From NCBI RefSeq assembly GCF_005146945.1, contig NZ_SWMS01000001.1, positions 558,001 through 622,000 of the forward strand: 64,000 nt of DNA, given 5' to 3'. This stretch comes from Prauserella endophytica. GTDB taxonomy: Bacteria > Actinomycetota > Actinomycetes > Mycobacteriales > Pseudonocardiaceae. Every line of letters starts with the position of its first letter. Positions within the stretch are counted from its first letter, which is position 1. Of the stretch, positions 9,115 through 16,294 are shown piece by piece. The notes under the pieces are model-generated. The model was not told where the DNA came from. It saw only the letters and a program-made list of their open reading frames with translations, and did no database searches. The position numbers and the translations under genes were made by a program.

Positions 9115-9132
9115 GCGCTAGACTGAGGGGCA

Positions 9133-9768
9133 ATGATGGAGCAGGAATCAGGGCGCCGCCGGTACAACTCCCTGCGCCGCGTCGCGCAGGCGCACCAGAC
9201 GAGGGCCGAGATCGCCGACGCCGCACGCAGGCTGTTCATCGCCCAGGGCTGGGCGGCGACCACCGTGCGGGACGTGGCGCGCGAGGCCGGGGTTTCGGTG
9301 CCGACGGTCTACGCCGCGTACCAGAACAAGCCGGGGCTGGTGCGGGCACTGGCCGACGCCGCGGACCTCTCGGCGGGGCTGCCCCAGATGATCGACGAGT
9401 TGGAGGGCACCAGTGAGCCCCGGGCACACCTGGCGGCGATGGCCGGTTACGACCGGCGCGTGTACGAGCGCGCGGGCGACCTCATCGCCCTGATCCGGGA
9501 GGCGGGCCGCACCGAGCCCGAACTCGCCGAGCTGTACGTGCAGGCCCGTAGGGAAGCCGACCAGACCCGCGTCCAGGTCTTCTCGTCCTGGCCGCGGGGC
9601 ACGCTCCGGCACGGGCTGGACGTTCCGGTCGCCGTCGACATCTACGCCGCGCTCTGCAACATCGACGTCTACACCACGCTCACCGTCGAGCGGTCGTGGT
9701 CACCCGACCGCATCGAGGAGTGGTGGGGCCTGGCACTCGCCCGCGAGTTGCTGAGCCACCCCGAATAG
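9133..9768 (+). CDS. TetR/AcrR family transcriptional regulator
   Basis: 211 aa. The N-terminal helix-turn-helix is at about 44-66 (TVRDVAREAGVSVPTVYAAY), followed by a helical ligand-binding domain with no recognisable ligand signature. Two consecutive ATGs are possible (9133, 9136), with GAGGGG just upstream. The second gives better spacing. It is divergent from the membrane protein at 9068, which it probably represses together with itself. Its stop codon shares a G with the first codon of a decayed VOC gene. Confidence 0.9.
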   Translation: MMEQESGRRRYNSLRRVAQAHQTRAEIADAARRLFIAQGWAATTVRDVAREAGVSVPTVYAAYQNKPGLVRALADAADLSAGLPQMIDELEGTSEPRAHLAAMAGYDRRVYERAGDLIALIREAGRTEPELAELYVQARREADQTRVQVFSSWPRGTLRHGLDVPVAVDIYAALCNIDVYTTLTVERSWSPDRIEEWWGLALARELLSHPE

Positions 9769-10015
9769 TGCACTTCGAGATCATCGGCACCGATCCGGGG
9801 CAGCTGCGCGAGTACAGCCGGCGTCGCCGGGAATGCGGGCATCAACGGCGGCATCGGCGGCGGGCAGGAGTACCCCCGGCGCGTGTTGCTCTACGTCGGG
9901 GGCGACGCCGTCGAGTCGGCGTCGCGGCAGGCCGGGCGGTTCGGCGGGCTTCACCGGATGGACCGGAGCGGACGCCGTGAGACGCAAGCTGGTCGGCGTC
10001 GCCGGCCTGGCGTGA
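9768..10015 (+). pseudogene. VOC/glyoxalase-family gene remnant with internal deletion and frameshifts
   Basis: Three pieces of one VOC protein can be read in three frames. The N-terminus VHFEIIGTDPGQLREY starts at GTG 9768. The middle (NAGINGGIGGGQEY, then RRVLLYVGGD) is in the frame entered near 9823. The C-terminus KLVGVAGLA ends with TGA at 10015. The order and spacing match VOC proteins of about 120-130 aa, but roughly 30-40 residues between the first two pieces are missing. So the gene has lost a segment and shifted frame at least twice. The family is recognised from these conserved phrases and was not verified by alignment. Confidence 0.7.
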
Positions 10016-10031
10016 ACGGCGAGGAGCGAGT

Positions 10032-10076
10032 GTGAAGCACCTGGTCCTGATCTACGGCAACCCGGACCGGGGATGA
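10032..10076 (+). pseudogene. Truncated YCII/DGPF-family start
   Basis: After GAGGAG, a GTG at 10032 opens VKHLVLIYGNPD, the usual N-terminus of YciI/DGPF-domain proteins (~115 aa), but it meets TGA after 14 codons and nothing downstream continues the family. It directly follows the VOC remnant, so both are part of one decayed stretch. Confidence 0.55.
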
Positions 10077-10099
10077 GCAGACTGCCACGGCAGTCCACC

Positions 10100-10235
10100 T
10101 GGCCACGGCGCTCCACACGGGCCCGACCGGCACGATCCGCTCGTCGCGCACGAGCACGTCGGCACGGTCGAGCGAGCCGCTGCCGGGGTCGAGCACCAAC
10201 CCGGCGAGCTGGGCCGCCTCCAGCCATGCCCGCAT
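10100..10235 (-). pseudogene. Fragment resembling the N-terminus of an amidohydrolase
   Basis: On the minus strand the frame from ATG 10235 reads AGLVLDPGSGSLDRADVLV then RDERIVPVGP, like the N-terminal beta-sandwich of metal-dependent amidohydrolases. It loses sense within about 45 codons and runs into the YCII fragment on the other strand. It has high GC3, so it was once coding. Family assignment is tentative. The boundaries are approximate. Confidence 0.35.
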
Positions 10236-10254
10236 CCTGCCGTGCTCGGGCTGA

Positions 10255-10656
10255 TCAGGTCGTCAGTTCCGCGAGCAGGGCTCGAACCCGGCGGTCGATG
10301 TCGTCGCGGATCGGGCGGATGCGGTCGGCCGGCTGGCCCGCGGGGTCGTCCAGTTGCCAGTCCAGGTAGCGCTTGCCGGGGAACACCGGGCACGCGTCGC
10401 CGCAGCCCATCGTGATGACGACGTCGGCGGCCTGTACCGCGTCGGTGGTCAGGGGTTTGGGGAACTCCTTGGACAGGTCGAGTCCGATCTCGTTCATCAC
10501 CTCGACCACGGCGGGGTTGACGCTTTCGGCGGGCGCGGAGCCCGCGGAGCGGACGGTGACCCGTCCCTGGGCGTGGTGGTCGAGCAGCGCGGCGGCCATC
10601 TGTGAGCGGCCGGCGTTGTGCACGCACACGAACAGGACCTCGGGCGGGGTGGTCAT
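10255..10656 (-). CDS. arsC: Arsenate reductase, thioredoxin-coupled low-molecular-weight phosphatase fold
   Basis: 133 aa. Reduces arsenate to arsenite for export by the adjacent ACR3 pump. The catalytic P-loop CVHNAGR (Cys11, Arg17) is at the N-terminus. A C-x3-C pair (Cys85 and Cys89, in MGCGDACPVF) supplies the disulfide relay seen in the triple-cysteine class. The start ATG overlaps the acr3 stop by 4 bases, so it is translationally coupled as the last gene of arsR-acr3-arsC. The stop faces the decayed region. Confidence 0.95.
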   Translation of the reverse strand: MTTPPEVLFVCVHNAGRSQMAAALLDHHAQGRVTVRSAGSAPAESVNPAVVEVMNEIGLDLSKEFPKPLTTDAVQAADVVITMGCGDACPVFPGKRYLDWQLDDPAGQPADRIRPIRDDIDRRVRALLAELTT

Positions 10657-11726
10657 CGGTTTGCCTCCACGGTGAAACGGCGACGGAGTGCGAGAGATAC
10701 GTAGACGAGGCCGACGAGCACGGGGACCTCGATCAGCGGTCCGACCACACCGGCGAGGGCCTGGCCGCTCGTGGCGCCGAAGGTGGCGATGGCCACGGCG
10801 ATGGCGAGTTCGAAGTTGTTGCCCGCCGCGGTGAACGCCAGCGTCGTGGTGCGCTCGTAGGTCAGCCCGAGGCCCTTGCCCAGTGCGTAGGAGCCCGCCC
10901 ACATCACGGCGAAGTAGACCAGCAGCGGCAGGGCGATCCGGGCGACGTCCAGGGGCCGGGCGGCGATCTGCTCTCCCTGCAGCGCGAACAGGATCACGAT
11001 GGTGAACAGCAACCCGTAGAGCGCGATCGGCCCGATCTTCGGCAGGAAGCGCGTCTCGTACCACTCGCGGCCCTTCGCCCGTTCGCCGAGCCTGCGGGTG
11101 AGGAAACCGGCCACCAGCGGGACGCCGAGGAAGATCAGCACACTCTTGGCGATCTCCCAGCCGGACACGGCGAGGTCGGTGGTCTCGAGACCGAGCCAGC
11201 CGGGCAGCAGTGCGAGGTAGAACCAGCCGAGCAGGCCGAACGCGATCACCTGGAAGACCGAGTTCACCGCAACCAGCACCGCGGCGGCCTCCCGGTCGCC
11301 GCAGGCGAGGTCGTTCCAGATGATCACCATCGCGATGCAGCGGGCGAGCCCGACGATGATCAGCCCGGTGCGGTACTCGGGCAGGTCGGGCAGCAGTAGC
11401 CAAGCGAGCGCGAACATCAGGGCCGGGCCGATGACCCAGTTCAGCAGCAGCGACGACCACAGCAGCCGCCGGTCGCGCGTCACCGAGCCGAGCTCGTCGT
11501 AGCGGACCTTGGCCAGCACCGGGTACATCATCACCAGCAGTCCCACGGCGATCGGCAGCGAGATTCCGTCCACCGACACCGTGTTCAGCGCGGTGCCGAG
11601 CCCGGGGACGAGGCGGCCGGCCACCAGGCCGACCGCCATCGCCGCGCCGATCCACACCGGCAGGAACCGGTCGAGCGTCGAGAGCTTGCCCACCAGTCCG
11701 GCAGAGGCGCTGTCGGTCGTGGTCAC
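10653..11726 (-). CDS. acr3: ACR3-family arsenite efflux transporter
   Basis: 357-aa inner-membrane permease with about ten transmembrane segments. The family-diagnostic cysteine is in GLARCIAMVIIWNDL (Cys130), with a second in DLACGD (Cys142). AAGNNFELAIAVAIATFG is the other conserved ACR3 helix. It extrudes arsenite, driven by the proton gradient. GTG 11726 is used, overlapping the arsR stop by 4 bases. The longer upstream frame is arsR read out of frame. Confidence 0.95.
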   Translation of the reverse strand: MTTTDSASAGLVGKLSTLDRFLPVWIGAAMAVGLVAGRLVPGLGTALNTVSVDGISLPIAVGLLVMMYPVLAKVRYDELGSVTRDRRLLWSSLLLNWVIGPALMFALAWLLLPDLPEYRTGLIIVGLARCIAMVIIWNDLACGDREAAAVLVAVNSVFQVIAFGLLGWFYLALLPGWLGLETTDLAVSGWEIAKSVLIFLGVPLVAGFLTRRLGERAKGREWYETRFLPKIGPIALYGLLFTIVILFALQGEQIAARPLDVARIALPLLVYFAVMWAGSYALGKGLGLTYERTTTLAFTAAGNNFELAIAVAIATFGATSGQALAGVVGPLIEVPVLVGLVYVSLALRRRFTVEANR

Positions 11727-12085
11727 GCCGGCACCGTCTCCTCGCCGGGCACGAGTACGGCCGACAGCCGGGCCAGCATCTCCGGATGCACGCGGTAGTA
11801 CACCCACGTGCCGCGCCGCTCGCCGGTGATCAGGCCGGATTCGCGCAGCACCTTCAGGTGGTGGGAGATCGTCGGCGCGGTCAGGTCGAACGCGCCGGTC
11901 AGGTCGCACACGCACGCCTCACCGCCCGCGTGTGAGGCGATCAGCGAGAGCAACCGCAGCCGGACCGGGTCGGACATGGCCTTGAAAAGCCGGGACAGCT
12001 CCACGGCCTGCTCTTCGCTCAGCGGCTCTCGCGCCAGTGGTGAGCAGCACGCGTCCAGGGCGGTCAACGGCAGTTGCTTCGGCAT
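11723..12085 (-). CDS. arsR: ArsR-family arsenite-responsive repressor
   Basis: 120 aa winged helix. Candidate As(III) ligands are the N-terminal Cys13-Cys14 and the Cys58/Cys60 pair in the helix segment ACVCDLTGAF, which corresponds to the classic ELCVCDL site. The recognition helix is in APTISHHLKVL. It represses its own operon and, by layout, the divergent arsI. There is no ribosome binding site. The ATG lies 6 bases past a -10-like CAATAT, so the transcript probably starts on the start codon. Confidence 0.95.
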   Translation of the reverse strand: MPKQLPLTALDACCSPLAREPLSEEQAVELSRLFKAMSDPVRLRLLSLIASHAGGEACVCDLTGAFDLTAPTISHHLKVLRESGLITGERRGTWVYYRVHPEMLARLSAVLVPGEETVPA

Positions 12086-12091
12086 GCGTCT

Positions 12092-12123
12092 ATATTGACA
12101 GACCTCTAATTAGGTATCAATCT
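12092..12123. promoter_or_regulatory. Interleaved divergent promoters and ArsR operator
   Basis: Forward: TTGACA (12095-12100), 17-base spacer, CAATCT (12118-12123), then 6 bases to the arsI ATG. Reverse: TTGATA (12120-12115), 17-base spacer, CAATAT (12097-12092), then 6 bases to the arsR ATG. Inside lies the palindrome CTAATTAG (12106-12113), flanked by ATTGA (12094-12098) and TCAAT (12117-12121), a plausible ArsR operator covering both promoters. Confidence 0.7.
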
Positions 12124-12129
12124 AAGTTC

Positions 12130-12531
12130 ATGTCACGTATGCAACTCGCGCTGCGGGTGGGTGACCTGCAGGGATCGATCGAGTTCTACTCGAAGCTGTT
12201 CAACACCGCCCCGGCCAAGCTTCGGGACGGCTACGCCAACTTCGCCATCGCCGAGCCACCGCTCAAGCTCGTGCTGCTCGAGGGTGAGCCCGGTCAGACC
12301 ACCGTCATGGACCACCTCGGCGTCGAGGTCGACACCAGCGGCGAGGTCGTCGCCGCAGGCGAACGGCTTGCCGGCGAAGGCCTCGACACGCTGACCGAGA
12401 GCGGCACCACCTGCTGCTATGCACTCCAGGACAAGGTCTGGGTGCATGGCCCCGGCCAGGAGCCCTGGGAGGTCTACACCGTCAAGGCCGACTCCCAGTC
12501 CTTCGGGCAGCCGGAGGGTTGCTGCTCCTGA
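12130..12531 (+). CDS. arsI: ArsI/CadI-family dioxygenase (C-As lyase-type)
   Basis: 133-aa vicinal-oxygen-chelate protein. Candidate Fe(II) ligands are Gln5, His62 and Glu114. The substrate thiol pair is Cys95-Cys96 (TTCCYAL), as described for ArsI, which cleaves the carbon-arsenic bond of trivalent organoarsenicals. A second Cys-Cys pair closes the protein (131-132). ATG 12130 begins a leaderless transcript by promoter spacing. ATG 12139 is an alternative. Divergent from arsR, it extends the locus to organoarsenicals. CadI-like cadmium-induced proteins belong to the same family, so substrate is not certain. Confidence 0.85.
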   Translation: MSRMQLALRVGDLQGSIEFYSKLFNTAPAKLRDGYANFAIAEPPLKLVLLEGEPGQTTVMDHLGVEVDTSGEVVAAGERLAGEGLDTLTESGTTCCYALQDKVWVHGPGQEPWEVYTVKADSQSFGQPEGCCS

Positions 12532-12537
12532 CCGGGG

Positions 12538-12930
12538 TCACGGTCTGATCGTCGTGCCCTCGTTCAGGGTTACCTGCCCCGTCACGTACTCGCTCCACAC
12601 GCCCGCGCTGACTTCCGCGCCGGGCCGGGCGAGGCTCTGCACGTAGCTGCGGCCCTTGTGCACTCCACCGAAGGTCACCGCGAACTCGCTGGTGCTGGCG
12701 CGGTCCTGTGGCGGGATGTCGTTGGGCGGCACGATCTCGTTGAGGCCCCAGCGGTAGTCCTCGCGGTAGTCGCCCACGACTTGCTCGAACGTGTTCTCCA
12801 GGATCGCGCCGGTGGCAGGGATGTGCATGAGGACACCGCGGAGCCCGTTGTCGTAGGTGGTGTTGTACACGAGCACGTCGCCCTCGCCGCCGCGGTAGAA
12901 GGCCGCGCGGCCGGAGCCGCCCTGCGCAGG
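12538..12930 (-). pseudogene. 3' part of an unidentified gene
   Basis: The minus-strand frame ending at 12538 has strong GC3 and protein-like composition over about 130 codons (for example DVLVYNTTYDNGLRGVLMH and VTFGGVHKGRSYVQSLARP), ending TTIRP. It loses coding character near 12930, where a forward-strand gene end begins. I do not recognise the product. It appears to have lost its 5' part at a junction. Confidence 0.5.
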
Positions 12931-13047
12931 GGCGGGATCATCCGCCAGTACGACGAGGGCAGGCAGCGCATCAACACCCTGCGCCTCGCGGAGCTCGACA
13001 CCGGGTTCCCCGGGCTCGTGTCGGCGGTGCTCGCGTCGGCGGACTGA
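12930..13047 (+). pseudogene. 3' end of a second unidentified gene, opposite strand
   Basis: From about 12930 to the TGA at 13045-13047 the forward strand reads QYDEGRQRINTLRLAELDTG and on to SAVLASAD with clean GC3. Nothing upstream continues it, because 12538-12930 is coding on the other strand. It looks like the tail of a gene whose body was deleted. Product unknown. Confidence 0.45.
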
Positions 13048-13072
13048 CCGCGGGGGGTGACAGGATGGCGGC

Positions 13073-13720
13073 ATGTCGGTACGCGCGGACTCTGGCCCGA
13101 GCCGTCCCTGGCGCGGTGTCGGCGCCGACGAGCGGCAGGCGCGCCGCCGCGAGCAGCTGATCGAGGCCGGCTTCACGCTCATGGGCACCGACGGCGCGGC
13201 CTCCGTGACCATGCGCGGCGTCTGCCGGGAGGCGAAGCTCACCGAGCGGTACTTCTACGAGAGCTTCCGCAACCGGGAGGAACTGCTCGTCGCCGTGCTG
13301 GAGTCGGTGGCTCGTCAGGCGAGGGCCGTGCTGGAGGCCGCGCTGGGGGAGGCGCCCGAGGACGCCGCCGATCTGACACACCGCGCGGTCGGGGCGTTCA
13401 CCGGTTTCGTCACCGCCGACCCCCGCCGGGGCCGGGTGCTGTTCGTGGAATCGCTCGCCGCGCCCGAGCTGACAAGCCGCGGCGCCGAGCTCGTCGAGGA
13501 GTTCACGGCGACGATCGCGCAGGCGCTGCGCACGCCCTCGCTCGCCGGCGAGACCGCGGACGACCGCGACGTGGAGCTCAACGCGCAGGCGGTGTTCGGC
13601 GCGCTCGCGTACCTTTTCCAGGCCTGGCTGGCCGGGCGGGTGCCGATTGGTCAGGACCGGTTCATCGAGCACGTCGTGCAGGTGATCGAGCAGCTCGCCA
13701 AGGCCAGTTCGCGGCGCTGA
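13073..13720 (+). CDS. TetR family transcriptional regulator
   Basis: 215 aa. The N-terminal HTH (SVTMRGVCREAKLTERYFYE) is followed by a helical domain. AGGATGG lies about 8 bases before ATG 13073. It is codirectional with the flavin monooxygenase cluster that starts 190 bases downstream behind two TGACAT/ATGTCA-type inverted repeats, so it is the probable regulator of that cluster. The gap 13721-13859 has a short CCTCC-AC-GGAGG hairpin right after the stop and otherwise nothing recognisable. Confidence 0.9.
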   Translation: MSVRADSGPSRPWRGVGADERQARRREQLIEAGFTLMGTDGAASVTMRGVCREAKLTERYFYESFRNREELLVAVLESVARQARAVLEAALGEAPEDAADLTHRAVGAFTGFVTADPRRGRVLFVESLAAPELTSRGAELVEEFTATIAQALRTPSLAGETADDRDVELNAQAVFGALAYLFQAWLAGRVPIGQDRFIEHVVQVIEQLAKASSRR

Positions 13721-13859
13721 CCTCCACGGAGGATCGACGACGCGCAACGCCGCCGCTGCCCGCCACGTCCGCCGGAGATGACATCGCCCGCGGTGCGTTC
13801 GGGGGCGGTGGTCGTGGCGTTCGCCTGGCCGGAGACGCGCCGGTGTCCCAACCCACAAG

Positions 13860-13904
13860 TTGACATCACCTGATGTTGACATTGGTCGATGTCAGCTCTA
13901 CCTT
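13860..13904 (+). promoter_or_regulatory. Promoter and paired inverted repeats ahead of the monooxygenase cluster
   Basis: TTGACA (13876-13881), 17 bases, TACCTT (13899-13904), then 6 bases to the ATG at 13911. Overlapping it are two inverted repeats: ACATCA-CC-TGATGT (13863-13876) and TGACAT-TGGTCG-ATGTCA (13877-13894), both perfect. The second fills the -35/-10 spacer, an ideal repressor position. The upstream TetR is the candidate ligand. Confidence 0.7.
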
Positions 13905-13910
13905 GGCCGC

Positions 13911-15380
13911 ATGCAGGGCAAAGGCGCAGCACGCGTCCGCGTCGCGATCATCGGGGCCGGGTTCGGCGGACTGGGCGCCGCGATCGCCCTCAAACGGGCC
14001 GGCATCGACGACTTCGTGGTGCTGGAGCGTGCCGACGACGTGGGCGGCACCTGGCAGGCCAACACCTACCCTGGCGCACAGTGCGACATACCGTCCATTT
14101 TGTACTCGTTCTCGTTCGCGCCGAATCCGCGCTGGAGCAGGCTCTACCCGCTGCAGGGCGAGATCCACGACTATCTGCGCCGGTGTGCCCGCGACTTCGG
14201 CGTGCTGCCCCACGTCCGGCTGCGGCACGAGGTGCTCGAAGCGGTGTGGGACGAGGACGACCGGTTGTGGCGGGTGCGCACCGACCGGGGCAGGTGGGAG
14301 GCGCGGGTGCTCGTGGGCGCGCTCGGGCCGTTCAGCGAGCCCGCCGTGCCGGACCTGCCGGGCCTGGATCGCTTCGACGGAACCGTTTTCCACTCGTCGC
14401 GGTGGAACCACGACCACGAGCTGACGGGCAGGCGCGTCGGCGTGATCGGCACGGGAGCGTCGGCGGTGCAGATCGTGCCGAGGGTGCAGCCCGTGGCAGG
14501 GGCGATGACCCTGTTCCAGCGCACGCCGACCTGGATCATGCCGCACCCTGACCGGCCCATGGACGGCTGGCCGAGGCGAGTGTTCGAGCGGGTGCCCGCC
14601 GTGCAGTCGCTCGCGCGGACCGGGCTCGACCTCGTGCAGGAGGCGCTCGTACCCGGTCTGGTGCACCAGCCCGCGCTGCTGAAGGGACTCGAACTGCTGG
14701 GCCGCGTGCACCTGCGCAGGCAGGTGCGCGACCCGCGGCTGCGGGCGAAGCTGACGCCGTCGTACGCCTTCGGCTGCAAGCGGCCCACGTTCTCCAACGC
14801 CTACTACCCGGCGCTGTGCGAGCCGAACGTCGAGGTGGTGACCGAAGGGATCCGCGAGGTGACACCCGAGGGGATCGTCACCGCCGACGGCCGCACCCAC
14901 CGGCTCGACACGCTCGTGTTCGGCACCGGTTTCCGGATGGCCGACCACCCCGGGTTCACGCGCCTGCGTGGCCGGGACGGGCGCACGCTGGCCGAGGCGT
15001 GGAGCAGGGGGCCCCGGGCCTACCTCGGCACCACCGTCGCCGGGTTCCCCAACTTCTTCCTGCTGCTGGGTCCCAACTCGGTGGTCTACACGTCGCAGGT
15101 CGTCACCATCGAGGCCCAGGTCCGCTACGTGCTGAGCTGCCTGCGCGCCATGGAACGCCGAGGGCTGGCCGCGGTGGAGGTCCGCGAGCGCGCACAGGAG
15201 GAGTTCGTGCGCGAGGTCGACAACGGGCTGCGCGGCTCGGTGTGGAACACCGGCGGCTGTGCCAGCTATTACCTCGACGACAGCGGCCGCAACTTCACGT
15301 TCTTCCCCGGGTTCAACCGGCGGTTCCGGGCCCGTACCCGGCAGGTGGACCTTGCCGACTACCACCTGAGGAGCGCCTGA
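13911..15380 (+). CDS. Flavin-containing monooxygenase, Baeyer-Villiger type
   Basis: 489 aa. FAD-binding GAGFGG (15-20) and NADPH-binding GTGASA (180-185) Rossmann motifs flank the BVMO fingerprint F-D-G-x3-H-x3-W at 155-165. This class converts ketones to esters or lactones with NADPH and oxygen. The fingerprint ends WN instead of the usual WP/WD. ATG 13911 is 6 bases after the -10, with no ribosome binding site. It is first in a five-gene cluster whose members overlap or nearly touch. The substrate cannot be read from sequence. Lipid, terpenoid or steroid ketones are all possible. Confidence 0.88.
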   Translation: MQGKGAARVRVAIIGAGFGGLGAAIALKRAGIDDFVVLERADDVGGTWQANTYPGAQCDIPSILYSFSFAPNPRWSRLYPLQGEIHDYLRRCARDFGVLPHVRLRHEVLEAVWDEDDRLWRVRTDRGRWEARVLVGALGPFSEPAVPDLPGLDRFDGTVFHSSRWNHDHELTGRRVGVIGTGASAVQIVPRVQPVAGAMTLFQRTPTWIMPHPDRPMDGWPRRVFERVPAVQSLARTGLDLVQEALVPGLVHQPALLKGLELLGRVHLRRQVRDPRLRAKLTPSYAFGCKRPTFSNAYYPALCEPNVEVVTEGIREVTPEGIVTADGRTHRLDTLVFGTGFRMADHPGFTRLRGRDGRTLAEAWSRGPRAYLGTTVAGFPNFFLLLGPNSVVYTSQVVTIEAQVRYVLSCLRAMERRGLAAVEVRERAQEEFVREVDNGLRGSVWNTGGCASYYLDDSGRNFTFFPGFNRRFRARTRQVDLADYHLRSA

Positions 15381-16294
15381 TGTTCCGTCTTCCCCGCATC
15401 GGCCGCCGTCCCGTCGTCGACGCGCGCGGGGCGCGCCGCCACACCGACCAGTCCCACGCCATCGCCGCGCGTGACGTCCACTTCTCGTGGGAGGGCGTGC
15501 CGATGCACTACATCCCTGGCGAACCGATGGCGACCCACATCATCAACGTCATGCACCTCGTGCTGCCCGAGGGCGAGCGCGCGATGTCGAAGGCGCTCGC
15601 CGAGGCGCTGCCGCTGATCACCGACGAGCGGCTGCGGGAGGAGGTCGTGGGCTTCATCGGCCAGGAGGCCACCCACGCGTCGTCGCACGAGGGCGCGCGC
15701 GAGCACCTGGCGACGCTCGGCCTCGACGTGGAGCCGATCGCGCGCAAGATGGACTGGCTCGTCGACCGGGTGCTCGGTGAGCACGGCCTCACCGGCAGGG
15801 CCCGGCACGCCTGGCTGTGCGAGCGGCTCGGCCTGTTCGCCGCGATGGAGCACTACACCGCGGTGGTGGGCGAGTGGCTGCTGGAGGCCGAGCACCTCGA
15901 GCGCAAGGGCATGCACCCGACGATGCTGGACCTCGTCCGGTGGCACGGCGCGGAAGAGGTGGAGCACCGCAACGTCGCGTTCGACGCGTTTCTGCACGTG
16001 GACGGGAGCTACGCGCGCCGCGTGCGGACGTCGCTCGTCGCCAGCTTCACACTCGCGACGCTGTTCCTCACCACCGCGCGCTACCTGTACCGCACCGATC
16101 CCACGCCGGGCGCACGGCGGTGGTGGGTGACGGAACTGCTCAGCGCCACGCGCCGGGGCGTGATCCCGAAGGCGACGATCTTCCTCACCGAGATCCCGAA
16201 GTACCTGCGCCCGAGCTTCCATCCCTCCCAGCTCGGGCCGATGGACACGGCGCTGCGCTACCTCGCGCGCTCGCCCGCGGTGAGCACGGCATGA
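15380..16294 (+). CDS. PF10118-type 'metal-dependent hydrolase', ferritin-like, possibly a di-iron oxygenase
   Basis: 304 aa. Databases call this family metal-dependent hydrolase, but the visible motifs are those of a helical carboxylate-bridged metal site: E96-x2-H99 (QEATH), E157-H158 (AMEHYTA) and E193-x2-H196 (EEVEHR). Its start overlaps the monooxygenase stop (ATGA), and its stop overlaps the start of a flavin/2Fe-2S reductase. Direct coupling to an electron-transfer partner suggests an oxygenase or desaturase more than a hydrolase. This is inference. Confidence 0.75.
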   Translation: MFRLPRIGRRPVVDARGARRHTDQSHAIAARDVHFSWEGVPMHYIPGEPMATHIINVMHLVLPEGERAMSKALAEALPLITDERLREEVVGFIGQEATHASSHEGAREHLATLGLDVEPIARKMDWLVDRVLGEHGLTGRARHAWLCERLGLFAAMEHYTAVVGEWLLEAEHLERKGMHPTMLDLVRWHGAEEVEHRNVAFDAFLHVDGSYARRVRTSLVASFTLATLFLTTARYLYRTDPTPGARRWWVTELLSATRRGVIPKATIFLTEIPKYLRPSFHPSQLGPMDTALRYLARSPAVSTA

